Source of the DNA: Domibacillus sp.
GTDB taxonomy: Bacteria; Bacillota; Bacilli; Bacillales; Domibacillaceae
Assembly (NCBI GenBank): GCA_031177795.1
Contig: JAPSKG010000027.1
Span: 1 to 14,746, forward strand
Direction of reading: 5' to 3'
Length of the DNA stretch: 14,746 nucleotides
Shown: piece after piece, positions 6,878 through 14,319 of the stretch
Layout of the letters: each line of letters begins with the position of its first letter
How positions within the stretch are numbered: the first letter of the stretch is position 1
Program-made: the position numbers and the translations under genes
The notes under the pieces: model-generated
Told to the model about the DNA's origin: nothing
What the model saw: the letters and a program-made list of their open reading frames with translations, nothing else
The model's database searches: none

Positions 6878-6921
6878 GCAAATTAAAACACGGTGTTTAA
6901 AAACGCCGTGTTTTAATTTGC
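6878..6921. terminator. Long inverted repeat acting as bidirectional terminator after tnrA
   Basis: A 21-base arm (6878-6898, beginning GCAAATTAAAACACGG) pairs with 6901-6921 with a single G-U. The CCGTG core is followed by TTTTAATTT on the plus strand, and the minus strand is also T-rich past the core. It begins 39 bases after the tnrA stop. Confidence 0.7.
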
Positions 6922-7021
6922 TTATTCCGAGTGAAAATGATCCGCTAGAAAATGTGCATCACGTAAACAACCGTGATTTTTATTATTCCAATGGAATTTT
7001 TCATCTTTCTTCTATATTTTA

Positions 7022-7049
7022 TTGTTCAAAAAAATTCTTTTGCTATAAT
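7022..7049 (+). promoter_or_regulatory. Strong sigmaA promoter with extended -10
   Basis: TTGTTC (7022-7027), a 16-base spacer, and TGCTATAAT (7041-7049), a perfect -10 with the extended TGn. The expected start is near 7056, 33 bases before the ATG at 7089. This is the clearest promoter in the window. Confidence 0.75.
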
Positions 7050-7088
7050 AGGTATTTGACTGTATTAGAGAAAGAAGGACCTGGTATA

Positions 7089-7361
7089 ATGCGAAATGAA
7101 AAAAAACAGCTTTCCCGTTTAGAGCGTTCGTTTTTAGATATTGTTTTAACTGAAGGAACCTTTTTCTTTAACCCCATTGAATGCAATGAAACAAAAGAAT
7201 TCCAATTCCATTTTCCTCTTGCGTTAAAACATGCAAAGTTCAGCGGTCCCGATCGAAAAAAAGAGGAAATTTATGATACAGCAAGTTTAGCGGTAAAAAC
7301 GTTAATTGATAATTCGTTAATGCCTTCTAAGCGGATCGATCCTGTAGTGGATAAGCGCTGA
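7089..7361 (+). CDS. Hypothetical protein (90 aa)
   Basis: A 90-residue soluble protein that I do not recognise. It begins MRNEKKQLSRLERSFLDIVL, a probable charged amphipathic helix. A mixed stretch follows (TFFFNPIECNETKEFQFHFP, 31-50), then a lysine-rich segment, a second helical part (YDTASLAVKTLIDNSL) and a basic tail. No signal peptide or membrane segment is visible, and there is a single Cys. The open frame extends 57 codons further upstream, but that part contains the promoter and has no ribosome binding site. The ATG at 7089 follows AAGAAGGA (7072-7079) at about 9 bases. It is bracketed by its own promoter and terminator, so it is a single-gene unit. The control signals make a real gene likely even though its function is unknown. 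Confidence 0.65.
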   Translation: MRNEKKQLSRLERSFLDIVLTEGTFFFNPIECNETKEFQFHFPLALKHAKFSGPDRKKEEIYDTASLAVKTLIDNSLMPSKRIDPVVDKR

Positions 7362-7399
7362 CTGATCGTCCGTTACTATTGTGATAACATGTAAACGTT

Positions 7400-7436
7400 A
7401 ACGCTGTTCGTGAAAATTCGGACGGCGTTTTTTATT
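7400..7436 (+). terminator. Terminator of the 90-residue gene
   Basis: AACGCTGTTCG (7400-7410) pairs with CGGACGGCGTT (7419-7429) through two G-U pairs, followed by TTTTT and further Ts. It lies 38 bases after the stop. Confidence 0.75.
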
Positions 7437-7522
7437 TTTAACTTGGCCGACTTAATTTAGGGAAGTTATGGGTAAGCGTACATCTTGAAATAGAAAAGCA
7501 GAAGGTGACAAAACAGGGGATT

Positions 7523-7559
7523 GTTTGTAGTTGTTTAAAGCGGGTAAAGATACTACTAT
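7523..7559 (+). promoter_or_regulatory. Promoter region of glgC: sigmaB-like, with overlapping sigmaA-like elements
   Basis: GTTTGT (7523-7528), 13 bases, GGGTAA (7542-7547) fits the sigmaB consensus GTTTnn-N12-15-GGGWAW. An alternative sigmaA reading is TTGTTT (7531-7536), 17 bases, TACTAT (7554-7559). Either gives a leader of roughly 85-100 bases before ATG 7651. Confidence 0.45.
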
Positions 7560-7650
7560 ATACGTTTCAACTTTTTTGCTGATGAAGGTGCCACATCTAC
7601 CACTTGCAGATCAAAGCCATTTCAAAAGACAAAAAAGGGGTCCAAACAAC

Positions 7651-8802
7651 ATGACAAAACAACAATGTGTCGCCATGCTTCTTGCCGGGGGAAAAGGAAG
7701 CAGACTAAAAGCGTTAACGGAAAACTTGGCAAAACCTGCTGTGCCGTTTGGCGGAAAATACCGTCTCATTGATTTCCCTCTTTCTAACTGTACAAATTCT
7801 GGTATTCATACGGTCGGCGTGTTAACACAATATCAGCCGCTTTTGTTAAATTCGTATATTGGAAATGGAAGTGCATGGAACTTTAATCGAAGCAGTGGAG
7901 TAACGGTTCTTCCGCCGTATGCAAGCTCTTCAGAAGTAAAATGGTATACAGGTACAGCAAGTGCTGTTTATCATAACTTCCATTATCTTCAACAACATGA
8001 GCCGGAACATGTGCTGATTTTGTCAGGAGATCATATTTACAAAATGAACTATGAGCTGATGCTCAATTATCATATTGAAAAGCAAGCAGATGCTACGATT
8101 TCCGTTATGCAAGTTCCTTGGGAGGAAGCAAGCCGTTTCGGCATTATGAATACCGACGAAACCTATAACGTCACAAGTTTTGATGAAAAACCGAAACACC
8201 CGGAAAGCAACCTTGCTTCAATGGGCATTTACATCTTTAGATGGTCTGTGTTAAAGAAAATGTTAGAGATGGACGCAGATAACCCGGATTCAACTAATGA
8301 TTTCGGAAAAGATATTATTCCATCTATGCTCGCGGATAAACAAAAATTAGCAGCTTATCCGTTTCAGGGTTATTGGAAAGACGTTGGAACTATAAAAAGC
8401 TTATGGGAAGCCAATATGGATTTATTGGATCAAGAAAGCGGATTAACCCTGCATGATCGGTCTAGCCCTATTTATTCAGCTGCTGAAAGCTTATCACCAC
8501 AAATAACAGGGCACAGTGCAGATGTTACCCATTCAATTTTAAATGAAGGAAGCTTTATTAACGGGAATATTCATCATTCTGTTATTTCACAAGGCGTTCA
8601 AGTCGAAGAAAATGCTTTACTGAAAGATTGTGTGGTTATGCCACATGTTCGTATTGGAAGCGGAGCTTATATTGAACGGGCTATTGTGATGGAAAACGTT
8701 GAGGTACCAGAAAAAACCATTATCAAAAATAGTTCAGAGGACATTTTGCTAGTCACTGATGACTTTTTAGCTGTTCACAGACAGGAACGAACATTTATGT
8801 AA
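7651..8802 (+). CDS. glgC: Glucose-1-phosphate adenylyltransferase (ADP-glucose pyrophosphorylase) GlgC
   Basis: A 383-residue cytosolic enzyme, about the length of B. subtilis GlgC (380). It makes ADP-glucose from ATP and glucose 1-phosphate, the committed step of glycogen synthesis. The nucleotidyltransferase part has LLAGGKGSRL (10-19), AKPAVPFGGKYRLIDFPLSN (27-46), LSGDHIYKMNY (124-134) and SFDEKP (176-181). The C-terminal part (about 290-360) is the left-handed beta-helix typical of the family. Key residues are in place. ATG 7651 follows AAAAAGGGG at 10 bases; the 40-codon open extension upstream overlaps the promoter and is rejected. In B. subtilis glgC sits in glgBCDAP; here a terminator follows directly and no other glycogen gene is in the window. 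Partners must be elsewhere or absent. Confidence 0.92.
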   Translation: MTKQQCVAMLLAGGKGSRLKALTENLAKPAVPFGGKYRLIDFPLSNCTNSGIHTVGVLTQYQPLLLNSYIGNGSAWNFNRSSGVTVLPPYASSSEVKWYTGTASAVYHNFHYLQQHEPEHVLILSGDHIYKMNYELMLNYHIEKQADATISVMQVPWEEASRFGIMNTDETYNVTSFDEKPKHPESNLASMGIYIFRWSVLKKMLEMDADNPDSTNDFGKDIIPSMLADKQKLAAYPFQGYWKDVGTIKSLWEANMDLLDQESGLTLHDRSSPIYSAAESLSPQITGHSADVTHSILNEGSFINGNIHHSVISQGVQVEENALLKDCVVMPHVRIGSGAYIERAIVMENVEVPEKTIIKNSSEDILLVTDDFLAVHRQERTFM

Positions 8803-8864
8803 CGTTTCGTTGTTGTACCATGATGAAAATAAACTCAAATTTCTTATATGTTTAAGTTTTCTCA

Positions 8865-8908
8865 CCCCCTTTTTATTTGCAAATTAAAATAAAAAGGGGT
8901 TTTTTTTA
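8865..8908 (+). terminator. Terminator of glgC
   Basis: CCCCTTTTTATTT (8866-8878) pairs perfectly with 8887-8899, loop of 8 bases, followed by nine Ts (8900-8908). It lies 63 bases after the glgC stop and excludes a downstream glgDAP operon. Confidence 0.85.
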
Positions 8909-8969
8909 AAGTGATTCATTCATTGATCTACCAGAAAAGATAAATCCATTAAAAATATGCCCTGGCCAA

Positions 8970-9065
8970 TTACTTTGTTAGTTTCAAGAATAAAACGATG
9001 ATCATACTTAAAAAAAACACTACACCAAACATGGAACCAAAAGCTAAAACTGAACTGAAATGCAT
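8970..9065 (-). CDS. Candidate 31-residue single-TM membrane peptide
   Basis: A minus-strand open frame from ATG 9065 to TAA at 8970 encodes MHFSSVLAFGSM, then FGVVFFLSMIIVLFLKLTK: one hydrophobic helix (about residues 5-27) with a basic C-terminus. Immediately upstream the minus strand reads AGAAAGCTGGTGATA, matching 12 of 15 bases of the full anti-Shine-Dalgarno complement, 2-3 bases from the ATG. No clear promoter or terminator was found. Short hydrophobic peptides with a basic end include type I toxins (for example BsrG of B. subtilis) and small regulators of membrane complexes; I cannot assign either. It is the only protein-like frame I see in the 1.1 kb gap between glgC and the next gene. 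Confidence 0.4.
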   Translation of the reverse strand: MHFSSVLAFGSMFGVVFFLSMIIVLFLKLTK

Positions 9066-9326
9066 TTTATCACCAGCTTTCTCGCAAACTCATGAGGGTT
9101 TGTGCAAAAGAGCTTTTAACATTAACATGAATGTTTTCCTTTTTAATAGTAAGAGAGAAATGAATAACAGCTGAAAAAGTTAATTTTCATTTCCCTATTT
9201 TTCTGAAAAAGATACATTCTTCTGACCAGATAGTTTATTTATTAAAGATTAAAGGTAAGGATTAAGGAAAGATACGTGAAGAACAGCAATTTGTCAGGGC
9301 CTACAAAAAAGTTTTCCTAATAATAA
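9066..9326. other. Intergenic stretch, no gene seen
   Basis: AT-rich DNA. It holds an 8-base palindrome CTCATGAG inside CAAA/TTTG arms (9085-9102), just ahead of the candidate peptide on its coding strand. No gene-like frame, terminator or clear promoter was found. Confidence 0.4.
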
Positions 9327-9479
9327 AAAGGAGTAGGCAAGAAAGGTTGTCAAAACTGCAAAAAACAGAGTATCTGCTCCTTTAGCATTCTCCGGAACGT
9401 GTCTTTCCGTTCAGTCACACTACCTGGCTGGTACACAACCAGCTACACAATCATGCTCCCTGTTACCTTAAAATACAGG
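9327..9479 (+). ncRNA. Cluster of four short hairpins, possible structured RNA
   Basis: Four inverted repeats follow one another without overlapping. AAAGGAGTAG (9327-9336) pairs with CTGCTCCTTT (9374-9383), one G-U. CGGAA (9393-9397) pairs with TTCCG (9405-9409), or alternatively GAACG with CGTTC. TGGCTGGT (9425-9432) pairs with ACCAGCTA (9438-9445), one G-U. CCTGT (9459-9463) pairs with ACAGG (9475-9479). The 10-base and 8-base stems are the strongest. No known riboswitch signature was recognised, and neither a clear promoter nor a terminator brackets it. Some of these short stems could be chance. Confidence 0.3.
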
Positions 9480-9817
9480 ATTCATTCACCAGTCCTATTC
9501 AATTCATTAATTAAAAGTGACTTCGCATTATATTTGTAAAACGTAATTTGAAATACAGTGGTGGAGAAAATGTAAATGATGCTTTAAAGATAAAGGAAAC
9601 TCCGGGGAAATTAATTTGCAACTAAATGGCAGTAGCCGTCTTGGCGTAAAGAAGATTTGTTCATTTTCAAATAAATGAAGCTCTTAAAAAAATTTTACTA
9701 AGCAATTTTTCAAAAAAGGTCCGCGGTAACATGGTACATCCTCGAGGCCAGTGCTAAGCCGGCAGTTTTTTTCTAGTAAATCCTTACCCGCCTCTCAAGA
9801 AGATAAACCAGTTTCTT
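9480..9817 (+). other. Intergenic stretch with a GC-rich pocket, no gene seen
   Basis: No gene-like frame. The segment 9718-9766 is distinctly GC-rich against AT-rich flanks and contains three restriction-site-like palindromes (CCGCGG 9721-9726, CCTCGAGG 9740-9748 region, GCCGGC 9758-9763). It is followed by seven Ts, but I could not build a good terminator stem from it. Its function is unknown. Confidence 0.35.
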
Positions 9818-9846
9818 TTGTTAAAGAGGATGTAAGACTGTAAAAA
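9818..9846 (+). promoter_or_regulatory. Promoter candidate for the PAS-GGDEF-EAL gene
   Basis: TTGTTA (9818-9823), exactly 17 bases, then TAAAAA (9841-9846, four of six). The expected leader is about 75 bases. A GEMM-type c-di-GMP riboswitch was looked for in the leader and not found. Confidence 0.4.
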
Positions 9847-9926
9847 ATAAAAGCAATAAAAATCAGGATTCAGACACCTGTATAGATAGCCGTTGAATGA
9901 AAGAATTGAGTAAAAGGAGAGTTAAA

Positions 9927-12900
9927 ATGCCCATGTCGTTATTAGAGATTTTGGACAAAGCTTTTAATCAAATGTCTGATATTTCAATCCTCTTTGAAGT
10001 GGTTGACGGGCGTTTCAAATTTTTAAAAGCAAACAAAGCTGCTTTCAAAGCTGGATTTAAAAAAGAGCGCTACGGAAAATTTATAGAGGATGCTTTGCCC
10101 CATCAAACTGCTTTCCACCTTAACCAGATCTTAAATCAAGCGTTTTTTTCACTGGAACCGATTAAATATGAAGAAAATATGCCTACTTCTGCAGGCAGAA
10201 TTCTAAGCGATGTGCTCTTGACCCCTATTTTGGATGCCAAAGGGGTATGTACCCATATTTTAGGGATAGGGAGAGATGTTACAGAGTGGAAAAAAACCGA
10301 AGAAAAATTGGTGCGTACCAGAGCTTTTCTTGACTCTTTTTTATCAAGTACCACGGACGGCATTCTCGTAACCGATAAGGACCGTCAAATTTTTCGTCTC
10401 AATTCCGGATTTTCATCCATGTTTGGCTGGGAAGAAGCTGAAGTGAAAGGGTTATCTTTTGATCATTTAAATCTTGTGCCTGAAGGATATGAAGCTGAGC
10501 ACAAAGATTTAGCGAAAAGATTATTGGAAGGAAATAATATTCCATCGTATCGGACTGTGAGGAAAAAAAGAGATGGAAACCTGCTTGATGTTAGCACTTC
10601 TTATTCTCCTCTTAAAGGTGAAACCGGCGAAGTAATTGGCTTAATTGCGATTTACCGTGATATAACAGAACAAATAGAAAAAGAACGCTTGATTGAAGAA
10701 AGTAAACAACGTTACCAATCTTTAGTCGTCCATCATCCTGATGCGGTTTTTGAATTTGATTTACAGGGCCGCTTTTCAGGTGCTAATCAAGCAACTGAAA
10801 AAGTAACGGGATATACATTGAAAGAGCTTTTGAACCATTCATTTGTTCCCATCATGGCACCGGATCAGTTAAACATAACTTTAGAAAATTTTCAGGCTTC
10901 TGCACAAGGAGAATGGCGAAACTACGAAACCGCTATTTACAGGAAAAACGGAGATCGTGTAGAGCTAGATGTCACCAATGTTCCTATCATGGTCAATGGT
11001 CAAGTCACTGGTGTATTTGGCATTGCTAAAGATATCACAAAACAAAAAAGAGTTCAAAACGAACTAATTCAAACAAAAGAAACAATGGAATCTTTTGTCA
11101 CCAATACTCCAGATGCCATTTACATGATTGATACAAATCAACGCATAACGGACATTAATCCTGCTTTTGAATTGATGTATGGGTATAAAAAGGAAGAAGT
11201 TATCGGGAAAAATCTTTGCCTTTTTATACCGGAAAGTGAACAAAAAAGAGGGAATTTCTTACAGGGTGCAATGGATGGAATGGTTGTCCATGATATGGAA
11301 GTGATTCACCGCCGCAAAGACGGCAGCCTTATGGACGTTAGTTTAAGTTTGTCACCGGTACGAAACGCAGAAAGTAAAATGATTTCTGTTGCAGCCATTA
11401 CACGAGATATTAGTGAAAAAAAACAAGCGGAAAGAAAAATTCAAGAAAGTGAAGAACGATACCGCCTCATTGCTACTAATATGACGGATCTTATTGCTCT
11501 TCTTGACGCTGACTTAAACATTTTATACACATCTCCATCTCATCAGTCGGTTTTAGGAATTCATTTAACTGAAGGAGATCGATTTCCTTCCAACCTTTTT
11601 CATGAAGAAGATCTCGAAAACGTAACAAAGAATTTTAAAGAGGTGCTTGAAACAAAAAAACCAGGCTGGGTGGAATTCCGAATACGGCACGGAAAAGGTC
11701 ATTTTGTTTGGTTAGACACAAAATTAACTCCAATTTTTAATGAAAATGGAGAGTTTAAACGTATTCTTTGCGTGTCCAGAGATATTACGGAGCGAAAACA
11801 TTATGAAGCAGAACTAGAGAAAATGGCGTTTCTTGACTACCTGACAGGTACCTTTAACCGCCGCTTGTTCATGGACCGCCTTCAGCACACTATGGCTCAA
11901 GCAAAACGGAATCAAGGCTCATTTGCGGTCATAAGTTTAGACTTTGACCGTTTCAAATGGGTGAATGATACATTGGGCCACGATGTAGGGGATGAGTTGC
12001 TGATCCAGTTTGTACAAAGAGTAAAAACATGTATTCGCGAAGTTGATACTCTGGCAAGGTTGGGAGGAGATGAATTCGCCATTTTATTGCCGGGGATTTC
12101 CTCTTCTGAAAATGCAGGGAAAATTGCTGAACGGGTTTTATCAGCATTACAAAAACCCTGGCAGATTAAGGGTCATGAATTTGTTACAACTTCCTCTATC
12201 GGTATCAGCGTTTATTCCGGGTGCGGCGAAGATGTGTCCACGTTGATGAAACATGCTGATCAAGCTCTTTACAAAGCAAAGCAGGCTGGAAGAAATACGT
12301 ATCAATTTTGTGATCACACAACCAAACTGGTTCAAATGGATTCAACTCTATCATTTGAAGCTGATATTCACCGTGCCATTCATAACAATGAATTTTACCT
12401 GGTTTATCAACCCAAGTTTCACCTTTCAACAAAGAAAATCGCTTCTATGGAAGCACTGATTCGCTGGCAGCACCCACAAAAAGGATTAGTTCTCCCCGGG
12501 GAATTTATTTCGCGTGCTGAAGAATTGGATCTCATTATTCCCATAACACATTGGGTACTTGAACAAGCAGGAACACAAGTTAAAAAATGGCACTCTATTG
12601 GCTGTGAAAAATTCCCTGTATCCATCAACATTTCAACTAAACATTTTGAAAAAGGAACAATTGTAACAGATGTTGCCAACTTGACTAAAAAAACAGGATT
12701 GGACCCTCAATACCTTTTATTAGAAATAACGGAAACCACCATGATTCAAGATATGGAAATGACGATTCAAACCATACAAAAGCTGAAAGAGATTGGAGTG
12801 AAAATAGCCATTGATGATTTTGGAGCCGGCTTTTCCTCTTTATCGTATTTAATGAAACTGCATGTGGATGTATTAAAACTGGATAAAGTATTTGTTCAAG

Positions 12901-13130
12901 AGTTAACGAATCAAAAAAACGCTTCGATTGTGCATTCTATTGTTTCCCTCGCTCACAACTTGAATTTACATGTGGTGGCGGAAGGGATTGAAACGGAAAG
13001 CCAGCATCAAATTCTTGCGCAATACGGATGTGATATCGGTCAAGGCTATTTTTTCAGCAAACCTTTAACCGGGGAGCAACTAGAAAAAGTATATCTTCAA
13101 AGAGGCGGGGAGCATTTTAACTCTCGTTAA
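9927..13130 (+). CDS. Multi-PAS GGDEF-EAL protein (c-di-GMP synthase/phosphodiesterase)
   Basis: A 1067-residue cytosolic protein; no signal peptide or membrane helix is seen. About five PAS-like units come first (roughly 12-122, 131-250, 261-374, 383-499 and 510-624), most ending in a PAC-type motif such as GRDVTEW, YRDITEQ, AKDITKQ, TRDISEK or SRDITERK. The GGDEF domain (634-797) has an intact RLGGDEF (GGDEF at 713-717) and an inhibitory RxxD site (REVD, 704-707). The EAL domain (808-1060) has EAL at 842-844, Asn901 in NIS, Glu933 in LLEITE, Asp963-Asp964 in DDFGAG, Lys984, Glu1019 in AEGIE and Gln1039 in GQGYF. Both synthesis and breakdown of c-di-GMP therefore look possible, with the PAS domains choosing; ligands are unknown. 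ATG 9927 is preferred because AAAAGGAG lies 7 bases ahead; the in-frame ATG at 9897 has none. It is transcribed alone. Confidence 0.92.
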   Translation: MPMSLLEILDKAFNQMSDISILFEVVDGRFKFLKANKAAFKAGFKKERYGKFIEDALPHQTAFHLNQILNQAFFSLEPIKYEENMPTSAGRILSDVLLTPILDAKGVCTHILGIGRDVTEWKKTEEKLVRTRAFLDSFLSSTTDGILVTDKDRQIFRLNSGFSSMFGWEEAEVKGLSFDHLNLVPEGYEAEHKDLAKRLLEGNNIPSYRTVRKKRDGNLLDVSTSYSPLKGETGEVIGLIAIYRDITEQIEKERLIEESKQRYQSLVVHHPDAVFEFDLQGRFSGANQATEKVTGYTLKELLNHSFVPIMAPDQLNITLENFQASAQGEWRNYETAIYRKNGDRVELDVTNVPIMVNGQVTGVFGIAKDITKQKRVQNELIQTKETMESFVTNTPDAIYMIDTNQRITDINPAFELMYGYKKEEVIGKNLCLFIPESEQKRGNFLQGAMDGMVVHDMEVIHRRKDGSLMDVSLSLSPVRNAESKMISVAAITRDISEKKQAERKIQESEERYRLIATNMTDLIALLDADLNILYTSPSHQSVLGIHLTEGDRFPSNLFHEEDLENVTKNFKEVLETKKPGWVEFRIRHGKGHFVWLDTKLTPIFNENGEFKRILCVSRDITERKHYEAELEKMAFLDYLTGTFNRRLFMDRLQHTMAQAKRNQGSFAVISLDFDRFKWVNDTLGHDVGDELLIQFVQRVKTCIREVDTLARLGGDEFAILLPGISSSENAGKIAERVLSALQKPWQIKGHEFVTTSSIGISVYSGCGEDVSTLMKHADQALYKAKQAGRNTYQFCDHTTKLVQMDSTLSFEADIHRAIHNNEFYLVYQPKFHLSTKKIASMEALIRWQHPQKGLVLPGEFISRAEELDLIIPITHWVLEQAGTQVKKWHSIGCEKFPVSINISTKHFEKGTIVTDVANLTKKTGLDPQYLLLEITETTMIQDMEMTIQTIQKLKEIGVKIAIDDFGAGFSSLSYLMKLHVDVLKLDKVFVQELTNQKNASIVHSIVSLAHNLNLHVVAEGIETESQHQILAQYGCDIGQGYFFSKPLTGEQLEKVYLQRGGEHFNSR

Positions 13131-13317
13131 TGAAGGCCTTAAATGAAACGTGTTAGCCAATAAAACGATGCTTTTTGATCAAGTAGCAATGATGAATAAA
13201 ACAATTTTCAACAAAAATAATTTATAAAACCGAGAGATAGAGAAAAGCATCCGTGAAATAAAAAGGATTTGAGCGCAGAACTCCCTTTGAAAATCATTGC
13301 CCGAAGCGATTATTTTT

Positions 13318-13357
13318 AAAAACCCCGCCAGAATTATTACACTGGGCGGGGTTTTTT
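13318..13357. terminator. Bidirectional terminator shared by the PAS-GGDEF-EAL and Mrr-like genes
   Basis: AAAAACCCCGCC (13318-13329) pairs with GGCGGGGTTTTT (13345-13356), with T runs on both strands. The right arm lies inside the last codons of the minus-strand gene, which encode KKPRPV, so that gene ends within its own terminator. Confidence 0.85.
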
Positions 13358-13924
13358 CGATTGTTTGACCGATCTGTTATCTAACATAAGATTTAGTAAG
13401 TCACCGCGGTCAAACAATTTTACGTTATTTGATTTCGCTAAATTACAAGCGTTTTTTGTGAATTTGTTATTTGTGATAACCCATGCTTCGTTGGTTTGGT
13501 AATGTCCTTTGGCTCCTATTACTTGTTGAACCGACACAACGCCGACTGTATTTCTATAGCACTTTGCCTGGACGGCTACGTATTGTCTGCCCCTGCGCAA
13601 CAGTAAATCTGCGCCGTAATCGCCACTGACAGGCGTGTATTCTATTTTATAGCCTGCTCTCTCAAACATGGCACCTAAATACTGTTCAAATTCAAATCCG
13701 TTCATATGGTCAATGTCCTTTATGCCGGACCGGAGCAGTTTGTCTTTTGCTGATTCCCTGGCATACCACCTGAACCAATAAAAGGTTGCAGCAAAAAGTG
13801 CAAAAAAACCTGCAAGTTCAATAAACAACTCTGAATGCCGGAGAAAGACCACTGAAACAATACCGCCAAAACCATACAACACTGCTTTTTCGCTAAACAA
13901 CTTTTCGCGCCGCCTTTTAACCAA
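13337..13924 (-). CDS. Membrane-anchored Mrr-type restriction endonuclease-like protein
   Basis: A 195-residue protein. Two hydrophobic segments (about 13-28 and 34-52) follow a strongly basic N-terminus (KRRREK). A soluble Mrr_cat domain of the PD-(D/E)xK nuclease fold follows from about 72: FEFEQYLG (Glu79), GDYGADLLL (catalytic Asp106), VAVQAKCY (Gln119 and Lys121), QQVIGAKGHY and AWVITNNKFTKNA. The catalytic D-QxK set is complete. Such two-TM Mrr proteins are common in Firmicutes; their biological role is not well defined, and no methylase or specificity gene is nearby, so a classical restriction system is not suggested. Start: TTG at 13924, with AAAGGAG about 8 bases upstream on the minus strand. 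The stop lies inside the shared terminator. Confidence 0.85.
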   Translation of the reverse strand: MVKRRREKLFSEKAVLYGFGGIVSVVFLRHSELFIELAGFFALFAATFYWFRWYARESAKDKLLRSGIKDIDHMNGFEFEQYLGAMFERAGYKIEYTPVSGDYGADLLLRRGRQYVAVQAKCYRNTVGVVSVQQVIGAKGHYQTNEAWVITNNKFTKNACNLAKSNNVKLFDRGDLLNLMLDNRSVKQSKKPRPV

Positions 13925-14166
13925 TAGAACAGCTCCTTTGCTAGTAGAGATAGGTTTTATGCTGTGCAGTTTCCTATACCTTTATCCAAAGGTTTTAAAA
14001 AATATGGGCACTTTCAAAAAAAGAAAACACCTGTAATTTCATTGACAATAATTATGTAAGCATACTTTATTTTATTAAGGGAGAACGGCATTGAGGCGAT
14101 AATACTGAAGAACTGCTCCTTGTCGTTTCCTGGTTATAACGCTTCGAATTTTTTTGAAATGATTTG
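13925..14166. other. Intergenic stretch upstream of the Mrr-like gene
   Basis: On the minus strand TTTTAA, 13 bases, AGGTAT (between about 14000 and 13975) distantly resembles a sigmaB promoter for the Mrr-like gene. On the plus strand a perfect TTGACA (14042-14047) has no good -10 and no gene behind it. Nothing else is seen. Confidence 0.3.
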
Positions 14167-14199
14167 AAAAAGCGGTTGTTTCATCAGAACAACCGCTTT
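14167..14199 (-). terminator. Terminator of the Cys-rich protein gene
   Basis: AAAGCGGTTGTT (14169-14180) pairs perfectly over 12 bases with AACAACCGCTTT (14188-14199). The T run is on the minus strand (complement of the As at 14167-14171) and there is none on the plus strand. It lies about 120 bases after the stop of the minus-strand gene at 14320. Confidence 0.8.
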
Positions 14200-14319
14200 C
14201 ATTTACTGATTTCCAAGGAGTAGTTAGTTCTCCAAAATTTAACATTATTAGTATTATCCAGAAAAGAAACCATGCAGGTACGAATGCTCTTAATTTCAAT
14301 CTTATTTATTTGCATTTTC

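Noticed and set aside
7531..7650. 40-codon N-terminal extension of GlgC
   Set aside because: It overlaps the promoter elements, has no homology to the family, and the ATG at 7651 gives the normal GlgC length.
9700..9770. T-box riboswitch on the minus strand
   Set aside because: The resemblance to GGUACCGCG is broken, there is no specifier stem, and no aminoacyl-tRNA synthetase or amino acid gene lies downstream on that strand.
9560..9926. c-di-GMP (GEMM) riboswitch in front of the GGDEF-EAL gene
   Set aside because: The conserved GEMM core sequences were looked for by eye and not seen; only a covariance search could exclude it fully.
13337..13924. Restriction-modification or defence island
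   Set aside because: Only one Mrr-like membrane protein is present; no methyltransferase, specificity subunit, helicase or mobile element is next to it.
14075..14299. Minus-strand open frame of 74 residues with one hydrophobic segment
   Set aside because: TTG start without a ribosome binding site, and the frame runs straight through the 12-bp terminator hairpin at 14167-14199.
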